Assembly: GCA_021613535.1 (NCBI GenBank)
Contig: CP075497.1
Location: forward strand, 5,766,001 to 5,830,000
Length of the DNA stretch: 64,000 bases
Direction of reading: 5' to 3'
From: Adineta vaga
Lineage: Eukaryota; Rotifera
The notes under the pieces are model-generated. The model was not told the DNA's origin, did not search any database, and saw only the letters and a list, made by a program, of their open reading frames with translations. A program made the position numbers and the translations under genes. Positions 54,775 through 64,000 of the stretch are shown here, piece after piece (within the stretch, counting starts at the first letter, position 1; each line of letters opens with the position of its first letter).

Positions 54775-56570
54775 ATGGTCCTTCTTTCTAGTTTTTGTAA
54801 TAAGCAGATGGAATATACACAAAATGATAACAAATGTCGTCATCTCTCTCATTTATACTCTCATATACATTTGGTAATTGCCTAGAAAATTTATCCGAAG
54901 GATTAGATTTTCGAGAAGGCAGACAGACAAAAAAAGAAGAATTATGGAAATGATTAAGGATGAATATCAATCATCGATAAGTAAAAAGAGTATCTTCGAA
55001 AGACCATGAACTTCTTCCGGTTTTTTTTCCTGTTTTGCATTTATCATGGTCTTTCACCTAACAAATGTTAATATGGGTCATTTTTACGATTTACTATTAT
55101 ATGTCATTGTTGTCGAACATTTGAAAGTTTGAATAAACATTGACACGTTCAACAAATATAACCTAGAGGGAATGAAACCTTTTAAGGTTTCATATATATA
55201 TTCGTATACTTGATGCAAATAAATAATATGCTGAATTTACACGTTCGTTTTTGGTCTAGACTATCATAGTTGAAGTTAAAACTGAAGAAGAAGTCTTAAC
55301 TAAAAATAGGAGCTAAGAGCAAGGTTGAACAAAAGAACGTTTATTAACTCACGATCAAACTTAATTTAATCTTTTGTTTGCGATTTACGATCCTAGGAGG
55401 ATGATATTAAAAGAAAAATTATGAGCAATCTTATAGATGAATATATAAATCGAACTCTCGAGAGACTACAGAAAAGGAAATGTATGAGAAAATAAAAAGG
55501 TTTTACCTTGACTTTAAAAGTTAGATACACGCAATGAATAAATAAAATCACCGTTTGAAGAATGATTAGAAGAATTTATCAATATATGTTATCATGCGTT
55601 TTCTGTTGTTGTCGTTTGCATTTTCTAATGAATTATTCTCTTGCTTAGTGATGATTGATTGCTGAGTATTTTTCTTCAGTTTCTTTTTTTCATTTTCACT
55701 AAACAGGTAGAGAGAAAGGACGTGTTCAGACGTGACCGGAGAGCGCGACGAAGCGAGAATGTTCGTTCTATACACTATTCTTTCTCTTTTGTATCCATCC
55801 CATTTCTTTTCTCTTTCACTCTCGTTCTCTTGTGAGGTGATGTTTAATGTGTTCAAATGAACTTGGAAGCTGACTGAAATCGAAATTGTTTTGAGCAGAA
55901 CAAAAAAGAAGAAGAAGAAGAAGAAAAGTGACCTTTTCACCGTACTTAACATATGCTCAATGGGCGAGAAAAGGAAGATGAAGTAGGAAAGGACATCAGA
56001 TAAAGAAAAAGTATACTTTTTAATATAACCTTAGGCTAGCAGATATGTTTGACTTCTGAAATCGGATATGAATTTCTGATGAATAAACTACATAAGACAA
56101 GAAAAGATCATAAACTATAAAAATCTAAGATTGTATTTTTTTCTTTTGTTAACAAAAGTATTAGAATCTTTGAAAGAAAACAAGAGAAATATAATGATGT
56201 CTACCAAACAGAACAAATTGGGATGTTCGAAAAAAAAGTCAGTTAATCTTTCTTTACACAATTACAATTGGATTTATATTCTACATTGTCTCATAACAAT
56301 CGACGTGAGGAATAAACAAACGAAAATTAAACAAGGCCTAACGTAGATATAATTATATCGATTACTCGATTGCTTAAAAAACTTGATTATCAATCCTTGT
56401 GATGAATTTTGAACATGTGAACTGACGACATCTTTTCGAAGTTTCACTTTAAAAGTTGACTAAGAGTTTAAATGTCATGGTAAACATCAAGCAAAATGGA
56501 TGATTGTAACGATCATCAGACAATCAACGGAACAATTTTGTTCTCTTTTCTTTTTTACTAGTACTAAAAC

Positions 56571-59500
56571 ATGGCAACGACAAGTACAGTTTCACCAGTT
56601 ACTCTTCAAGTTCAAACTATTTTTGGTGTTCGATCTAAACTTGAATCGGGTTTATTCTTTGCGGATGAACATACAGTTATTTATCCAGCAGGCAATCATT
56701 ATGTCCTTGCTAATGTTGAAACTAAAAGTCAACGAATCTTTCGTTGTAATGAATTAGAACATATTGATGCTATGCTTGTTCATAGTGATGCAGCGATAAT
56801 CGCTGTTATTGCAACAACTATGAATGCAGATAAAGAATCGACAATCATTTCTTTCTATGACTTACATTCAAATAGTGGAAAAAAGAAACGATCATTTCAT
56901 ATACGTGATGGTCCAACAACGATAACATCGATGGCTTTTTCACATGATGCAAAACATTTAGCTATTCTAGAATGTGGCAATCGAGAATATACATTATCAC
57001 TTTGGCTTTGGCAAAAATCACGTCTTTTGGGAACAGTTAAATTAAGTCAAGTGGAAGGTGTATCTGTCTTATCTCAGATATTATTTGATCCAACAGATAA
57101 CAATTACTTATCAGTGATTGGCAGACGTTATTGTCGTTTTGTTCGACATACGGATGGAAATATAAGAATTCAACCATCATCAGCAAAACTTGATCAATAT
57201 GATTTTATTTCACATGGTAAAAATAGAAATTAAACAAAAAACGTTCTTTTTACTTTATTTCTTTAATGATTTCTTTTAAAGCATGGTATGATTCAAATCG
57301 TTTAATAGCCGGAACAAGTAATGGTCATGTATGTGTTTTATACAATGGTGATATTCAGATTGAAATGGATGTTGTCGAAGGACGTGAAGGAGCAACAACA
57401 GTGTAAGAACAAAAGATAAATGACTTTTCTTTTTCTTTTTCTTTTTGATAACCAGACAGATCAATTAAAAAACATCTTGCTGACGCACACCAACTGTTAC
57501 TAAAAATATGTGTCGCGTCGTAAGAATAGAAAACATGTTGTGGCATAAGGACATGAAAGAAGAGGATTTAAAAAAGAAAGACTTCGAAACAGAATATTAC
57601 TTTGGTGTTGTTTTTAGACCTGCACGTACTTTATCCACTACTTCATCGGCGCCTAAAAGTGGTGGACGATCAGCACTTCATCAACATCAACAAGAACATC
57701 TTGATACATCACGTCCATCGGGTGAAGAAGTAACTTCAATTAATATTGTTAACAAAGGTTTCTTTTGTTTGGTGGGTGGAAGACGTTTATGCCATTATTC
57801 TAAAATTGCTGATAGTTGGGATTTTGCTAAAACTCGTGAATATGTTGTTCCGAGTAACGAAATAGGTACTGCTCGTTCATTAGATAGTGATCTAAATCCT
57901 TCCAAAGTTCAAATGATAAACAACAAATAAATGGCGAACAAATAATGTGGAAAGTGGCTGTTAGTCCAAAAGAAGAACATGTTCTTGTTTTAACCAGTAA
58001 ACAACAGATTTATTCGGTATCGGATATAACAAAAGATCAATCCGCAGAATCAACAGTAAATTTTTTCAATATTTTATTTCTTTTATAATTGTTTTAACAT
58101 TTCTTTTGTTTTTTTAGGAAGCTTACCTCTTAGAACTAGTCTTTAATCCATATCATCAATTATCTATACGTGGTTTAGATATCGCTACACATAAACCATT
58201 ATTTGTTTCATCAGGTGAAGATCATACTGTTCGACTTTGGAATTATGACAATAATACATTGGAACAAATTCGATTATATGGTGAGCCTGTATATGCGATT
58301 TCAATTCATCCAAATGCTCTTCAAATTGTCGTTGCATTTGCTTCTCGAGTGTGCCTTATGAATATATTAGTCGATGGATTTTCAACTGTAAAAGAATTCG
58401 CTATACGTGCTGCACATGATATCAAATTTAGGTAGATAAAAATCATTTCTAGAAGACATCTTTTATTTGCTATTTATTTGTCTAGTCATGGTGGTCAACT
58501 TTTTGCTGTCGTTGATTCAGATATCATTCAAATAATATCTCCATTATATTTGAAAGTATTACATCGACTTAATCACGGTCAAACTGTAAGTCGAATAATT
58601 GTTATTTAGTATCGAAGGAAACGTGTTATTTTGTTCAGATTAAAACTATTTCATGGAAAAAGAACGATCTTGGTTTGTATTCTCAATCAGCCAATTATTT
58701 TGCTGCATGGAATCTTGAAACTCAAACAAAAATCTTTGAATTAAAACCAACTTATCGTTTTGATGGTGGATTTACTGTTGATAAAGAAGATAAATTTGTT
58801 TATCTGGCATGTGATGATGGATTGATACGAGAATTTCAAATCGGACAAACACAGGTTTTTTATTATTGAAAAGAAAATTGTAAATTAATTTTTCATGTTC
58901 TTTTCAAGGTCAAAAAGGAACTTAAATTACCACAGGATGATAAACCAAGTTGTTTAGAAATGTATAAGAGTAATAGTGCATTACTTTGCGGTACACATCG
59001 TGGTTCAATCTATGTTATTCGAACTCCATTATCAAATGCACCAAATGGAATATTTCATTATTTAGCTCATTCAGCTCGTGTTACACATGTAGATATTCCT
59101 TTTTTTCTTTATCTCATCATTTAATTTTTGTTGATGTAAATGTTATTTTGTTTTTGATAGATTGTGAGTGCATTTCATGAAGCATTGATTATTAGTTGTT
59201 GTGAAGATGGTATTTTAATGCTATGGGGTACACATATAAAACGATCAGCTAAAAATGAAGATTGGTCGACAGTTGTATTACAAAATAAAACGAGATTTCT
59301 CAGTTTAGTAAGTAATGATATTAAATTTTGATTAGAAAATAGAAATTGTGAGTCATATTCACTTTTTTGATTCCTAAATAGTTAGAATCGTAGTCAACAA
59401 GCAAAGTTTGTTCTGAGAGTTGAATTTATTTTCGAATTCTCTCATTTATTCATTCTTTAACTGTTGAAAATTTTTGTCTAGCCACAAAAAATTCGTGAAC

Positions 59501-61903
59501 TTGAAACTGAAGAAAAAGAACTAAAACGTGATCATGACTATCGTTTACAACAAATGGAAACGACTTATTTGGGTGATTTACAACGTCGTACTGATATGTC
59601 TGATAATGAACGACGTCATCATGAAAATCAAATCGAATTTCAATTAAGTGAAAAAGAAAAAGAGCTACAAAATTTTGAGACAACACATGCGACACTTAGA
59701 GAAAAGTTCGAAAATGAAAAACAACTTCTTGGTATGAAAGAAAAGCATTGAATGTATTGATTTTCAATTCTTAATTTCATTTCTAGAACAAGATGATCGT
59801 GATCGTATGGGTCGAGAATTTCATAAAGAAGAAGAATTAATTCATTTATCACAAAAAATGATGGAAGATAATGAATTTCGTTTGAAAGCAACGAAAGAAG
59901 CAGGTGAAAATGAATTACGTGATATAAAAGAATACTATGTAACAAAAACTATCGAAACAGAAGCTGAATATGCTGATGTAAGTGAATCTATAGGATATTC
60001 TTTTGATTTTATCATAAATTCAATTAGTTATTGGAAAAAAACCGTGCTAAACTTAAAATTTATGCCAAACAAAAACTTCAAATTGAAGAAGACATCGAAT
60101 ATGAACAATTAAAACTGAAACTCGAATATGAAAACGAAAAGAAACGTCTAGTAAATATATTAATCTTATCTATATCTCAAGCAAATTGTTCATTTTTAGT
60201 TGGAACATAATGCATTACTATCAAAAAATTTAAAAGAAACACTCGACGTACAGGTAATTACTATTTTACTTTAGAATATCGACTAATAAATGAAGTTTCT
60301 CAAAATTTTGTACTTTCTTTTAAATTAGGTTCAAGCTTCGAAAGCTAAACTAGCAGAACATGAAGCAACTGCTGATGCATACAAAACGAGGAATGCTGAA
60401 CATAGTAATCGTTCACAAGGAATGACGCAAGAAATTGCGGCATTAGAAAATGAAATCAGTGAACGAAATCATACTATTCAGGATAAAGTAAAAGAATATT
60501 GATGATGATTTTCGATTTATATAGAAGATTTCAATTTAGATTGAACGTATCAATGATCTTGGATTAAAGAATCAAGAATTAGAAAAGTTTCAATATGTAT
60601 TAAAATATAAAATTGATGAATTGACACGTTTAATCGAACCACGTAATGAAGAAATTGAACGTATGAGAAATCAATTACTCAAGGTAAATTTCGTACTCTT
60701 CGTTTTTGTGTATATCCAATGAATTTACAGTATGAAATCATTGATTGATTTATACTGTTAATATTCATTAATCTTTCACGAATGAGCGAAAACTGAAAAC
60801 GAAAATATTCAAACAGTTTCTGTCTCATTTGATTTTTGTTGTTGTTCTTGATCATTTTAGCTTGATAACTATTCGTGTATACTTCTCCTATTAACAATAT
60901 AATTAATAAAATATTTATATTCTCAGATGGCTAGTGAACGAGAAAAGAAAGAGAATGATTTAAGTCGAAGTCGATTTGATAATGTAAAAGAACGACGAAA
61001 ATTACATGCTGTTGATGCACAAGTTGAACGTGAACGTCAAAAAGTAGGAAATCTTTTCTACAAATAATACAAATAGAAGATATTCTTTTTCAAGCGAAAA
61101 GAATGTGATTCTGCTATGCGACGTATTAAAAATGATATTTTAACTCGATTTGCTGATATTAGTGATCCAAAACGAATAAGAAATGCTGTAGTTGAATTAT
61201 ATCAAAAACATGTAGAAAATGATACTGTTCGTATTGATTCTTTCATTTTTGTTTATTTGATTCATATGATTTTGATTTGAAATAGGCACCGAGTATATAT
61301 ACGTCCTCGGATCCCACAGGTGGTATATCTGAAGAAGCGATGGGTCAAGATCGTCAACGAATGTTTCTTGAACGTACAACAGCAAATTTAAAAACAAAAT
61401 TAACAAGTGATTTAAATGCAACAAAAGCTAATCGAATGAGAATAATGAATGTAAATTGAAGAGATTTAGTTGAGAAATTTTTTCAATTGATTAATTCTGT
61501 TTTCTTATCTAGGAGAATTCTCTTCTACTTCAAGAATTAAATAATTTACGTGAAGAATTGAAAATTGTTAGAGGTAGACTTCAAGATTATGATATTGCTC
61601 GACAAACATTCGGTGAAAAAGGTGTACACAGCACTGAAGCGCTTGTCCAAACACTCAATGCCGACGCAGGTTTGAATAAATGTTTTTTTTCTGCGATGAT
61701 TAAAACAAATTTCTATTTGTACGATAGGTAACTATGCAATTCGTCAACGTGATAATGATTTGATGAAAGAAATACATAATAATCAACAAGAAATTCTTCG
61801 ATTACGACAACGTCTCGGTCGGGTACAAGCTGGTTATCATCTAAACGATCAATTAACTATGGACAATGAATCAGAGAGTGTTTCAATTGTAAAACTTTCT
61901 TAA
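56571..61903 (+). CDS. CFAP57: CFAP57 (WDR65) axonemal protein, with an apparent frameshift
   Basis: Nineteen exons give about 1276 aa (human CFAP57 is of similar length). The N-terminal half is WD40 propellers: FGVRSKLESGLFFADEHTVI, YPAGNHYVLANVE, AIRLWNYE-like HTVRLWNYDNNTLEQI, NHGQTIKTISWKKNDL. The C-terminal half is a long coiled coil from KIRELETEEKELKRD to LRQRLGRVQAGYH. CFAP57 helps assemble a subset of inner dynein arms and is needed for ciliary motility. In the third exon (57618-58055) the frame that opens it stops at 57928-57930, while the conserved continuation (QQINGEQIMWKVAVSPKEEH) is in the next frame, open only from 57891. Summed exon length is one short of a multiple of three. 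No GT-AG pair repairs this, so either one base is missing from the sequence or this copy is damaged. Confidence 0.93.
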
Positions 61904-62176
61904 ATAAAGAAACCATTTTCAATAATTGTTTTGATCAAACGAAATGATCGAGCAATTTGAACGCATTGAAAAACAATGATTGTTGATGATGAAAAACAAA
62001 AGAAAATTTCATTTTGAATATGTCATTAAAATAATATTGTCGATTTTCTTACGTCAAGATAGAAATCATTGACGATAAGTAAATGAAATATGTATTATTC
62101 CTCACAACTAAAAATTGAAAGAAAAATATGTGCGTAAATGATTTACTATTTTTTTAGTGTATAAGCATAATCGATA
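61904..62176. other. Short intergenic spacer
   Basis: 273 bp after CFAP57. An AATAAA overlaps the stop codon (61903-61908). Nothing else was seen. Confidence 0.5.
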
Positions 62177-63021
62177 ATGGATGAAGCCAGAAAATTCTTT
62201 CATTTCGTTTTCGTCTGTCTATATATTGTTGTCATATTTTCAAAATATTTTTTTCTTCATCACTCGTTGTTAGAGTTCAGGTCAATGGCTGTTGATGATT
62301 CTCTACCGATTTCACAATCATCTGCATCTTCATCATCATCATTATCATCATTAACAGAATCACGACATCGTACACAAATAGCAACAGATAATAGTTCATC
62401 TTTCATTCCATTTTTTGCTCGTTTACAACAAACAACGGTATTTATTCCTGCACATCGATCACGAACAAATCTTTCAACAACACCATCCAGTTCACTTACG
62501 ACTGATATACAATCAATATCGAATGAATCAAAATTATCGAATCCATCTTCGTCGAATTCAATTAGTAGAGAACGTAAACGGTTTGAATCTCAACAAAGAT
62601 TTAATCCAATCTTAAACAATCCTTTATTGAATCATCGTCGAGAAGTGCCTAAACCAGTTCGAATGAATATTTCAACGGATTCATCGCAAACTATAAAACT
62701 TCATCAGACGACAAAACCATTCAAAGTTCGATCAAATGATAAACAAACATCAACATCATCTCTGTTGACACAACGAATCGAACCTGTGACCGATAGAAAA
62801 GTTATTTCAGAAGAACTTCCGCTAATCGATAAAAGAAAATATGACTATATAACACGTTGGATTCATGACGTGCGTCTAGCAACTTATTCTTCAGAACAAC
62901 GATGTTCAAAAATGAAAGTATCACAAAAACGTTTGATACATTCATAATCTTTATATTCATTTTTTGTCTGTTTTTATTGCCATTTTTATTCATTGTTTTG
63001 CAGAAAAATTCGAGAAACTAA
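62177..63021 (+). CDS. Unrecognised Ser-rich disordered protein
   Basis: Exon to 62917 plus a tiny exon 63004-63021 (KNSRN then stop), joined in phase 0 across an 86-bp intron (GTATCA...TTGCAG). From ATG 62177 the protein starts with a hydrophobic stretch (FFHFVFVCLYIVVIFSKYFF). From ATG 62285 (MAVDDSLPISQSS), just after a TTCAG, it is fully soluble; the latter is likelier if the upstream part is a 5' UTR intron. Most of it is low-complexity Ser/Thr/Asn/Arg-rich sequence; the only ordered-looking part is KYDYITRWIHDVRLATYSSE near the end. No domain was recognised. Coding support is the long open frame and regular codon use; function unknown. Confidence 0.55.
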
Positions 63022-63106
63022 AAGTACAAAGAGTCATACATGCAAAAAAGGAAAAAGTCATTCAAAAGAAAAACTACGTATGTATAGATTTAAATGGAAT
63101 GAATGC

Positions 63107-64000
63107 TTAACCTATATCGGATAAAGGATTTGTTTCGCCTTCACAAACATGATCCCAAACAATATCGGACCATTTCAGTAAAAGCATGGCACATGCAAGA
63201 AAACTTCGACCACATATTAATTCGGTAGTAATTGTCCATTGATCTGTTTCAACTGAATAATATTCTACACTTTCATGATATTTTCCTGGTTGTTCACCTT
63301 GTCCACCACATACGAAAATTTTGTCATTAACAACGGCTGCACCTGGTCGATAACGATGTTCACACATCGGTGCGATAAATTGCCATTGATTTGTTGTTGG
63401 ATCATAAACTTCAGCTAGATTTGTATTTTCTATATTTGATTGTAATCCTCCACAAACATAAATCTTTTTTCGCAGGACAACAACAGCTGCACCTGAACGT
63501 GCTATGCGCATAGGAGCAACATCTGTACTCCATTCGAAAGTTCGCGGATCAAATTTCATGACTAGATCAACAGCATCGCCTTCTTCGAGAACTGCTCCAC
63601 CTAAATCAAATTCTTCAATTTAAAAACACAGCATCTCTTTCTTTCTTTCTTTTCTTTACCAATTATATACAAATATCCATCTAATGTACAACAAGCTGGA
63701 CTTGTCATTCCAACTTGCATTGTACCAATCTAAATGGAAAAATTTACAACTCAAAATCTTTCTTCTATTTTTTGTTTGAATACATACTGAAGACCATTTA
63801 TTTTCCGTAATAGAATATCGTTCAATAGTATTAAGACGAACATCTCCATTCGAACCACCACATGCATATATGTACCCATCAATTAATACTAAACCTAATT
63901 CAGATCGTGGTGTTAGCATATCTGACAACTGTTGCCATGCATCAAGTTTTTGATCATATTTCCAAACTTCTGCACTCGGTCGACCTTGATCAATCATCAT
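63107..64000 (-). CDS. Kelch-repeat (KLHL-like) protein, C-terminal part
   Basis: Three exons lie inside the window (64000-63788, 63729-63660, 63600-63107); the gene continues beyond the right edge. Kelch propeller blades are clear: PRSELGLVLIDGYIYACGGS, MTSPACCTLDGYLYIIGG, RSGAAVVVLRKKIYVCGGLQ and YRPGAAVVNDKIFVCGGQGE, each with the double-Gly and the spaced Tyr/Trp. The last segment (VEYYSVETDQWTI...) closes the propeller. Kelch-like proteins usually carry N-terminal BTB-BACK domains and serve as substrate adaptors of Cullin-3 ubiquitin ligases; that part is not in the window, so the class is inferred. It converges with the Ser-rich gene, with 85 bp between stops. Confidence 0.85.

Larger units (their letters stand above)
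52202..56570. other. Gene-poor, microsatellite-rich region
   Basis: 4.4 kb, the longest stretch here without a gene. It carries an ATGA repeat (52318-52351), (AC)n (54154-54178), TAG repeat (54281-54310), (TA)n (54753-54774), and several T- and A-runs. Open frames of 60-130 codons occur (for example 55566-55952 minus, 53102-53314 plus), but they are poly-Phe/Lys or Ser-rich translations of simple sequence. It may hold 5' UTR introns and enhancers of the RASSF gene. Confidence 0.55.

Noticed and set aside
55566-55952. 128-codon minus frame with an N-terminal hydrophobic run
   Set aside because: The hydrophobic run is poly-Phe from a GAA repeat on the + strand; the rest is low-complexity Lys/Ser/Asn. 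There is no domain and no splice or promoter support.
1-64000. tRNA, rRNA and transposon genes
   Set aside because: Looked by eye for T-loop GGTTCRANYCC patterns, rRNA cores, and reverse transcriptase or transposase motifs on both strands; none found. A covariance or profile search would be needed to exclude them.

Overview
The window is nuclear DNA of a small-genome metazoan, most likely a bdelloid rotifer. It is AT-rich. Animal genes are split by canonical GT-AG introns, mostly 50-65 bp. Between the conserved animal genes lie single-exon or fast-evolving secreted genes of foreign or uncertain ancestry, plus a decayed member of an ADP-ribosyltransferase-like family that I associate with bdelloids. 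No virus, transposon, CRISPR, tRNA or rRNA was recognised. All gene models were joined by hand from splice motifs. In every complete model except CFAP57 the summed exon length is a multiple of three.

Layout. 0-10 kb: lebercilin-like ciliary coiled-coil gene (+), decayed ADP-ribosyltransferase relic (-), small unknown two-exon gene (+), REXO1-type RNA exonuclease (-). 11.7-23 kb: 25-exon non-muscle myosin II heavy chain (+) and an UNC-93-like transporter (-). 24-30 kb: a possible microprotein (+), a single-exon GH43 glycosidase with signal peptide and C-terminal anchor (-), a divergent Arp2 (+) and a CD36/SCARB scavenger receptor (+). 29.9-34.3 kb: four minus-strand genes that look accessory: a DKNYY-type repeat protein, an EF-hand protein in six small exons, a phosphoglycerate-mutase-like protein with altered active site, and a papain-fold protein that has lost its catalytic Cys and His and carries a C-terminal hydrophobic tail.

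35-42 kb: ADAR2-type RNA editing deaminase with two mutually compatible first exons (-), and SNAP-29 (-). 42-49 kb: a divergent voltage-gated-type K+ channel (+), IST1 of ESCRT-III (+) and TSNAXIP1 (+), whose stop lies 26 bp from the convergent ankyrin gene (-). 50.7-52.2 kb: an N-terminal RASSF protein (-). A gene-poor, microsatellite-rich stretch follows to 56.5 kb. 56.6-64 kb: CFAP57 (+) with an apparent one-base frameshift, an unrecognised Ser-rich protein (+) and the 3' part of a kelch-repeat protein (-).

The genes do not form a pathway. Three are ciliary (lebercilin-like, TSNAXIP1, CFAP57), two act on RNA (REXO1, ADAR2), two on the actomyosin cytoskeleton (myosin II, Arp2) and several on membrane traffic (SNAP-29, IST1, SCARB). 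The most unusual candidate is the membrane-tailed dead papain homologue at 33.1-34.3 kb. Next come the divergent K+ channel, the likely horizontally acquired GH43 and DKNYY genes, and an in-frame 30-nt microexon in myosin loop 1.
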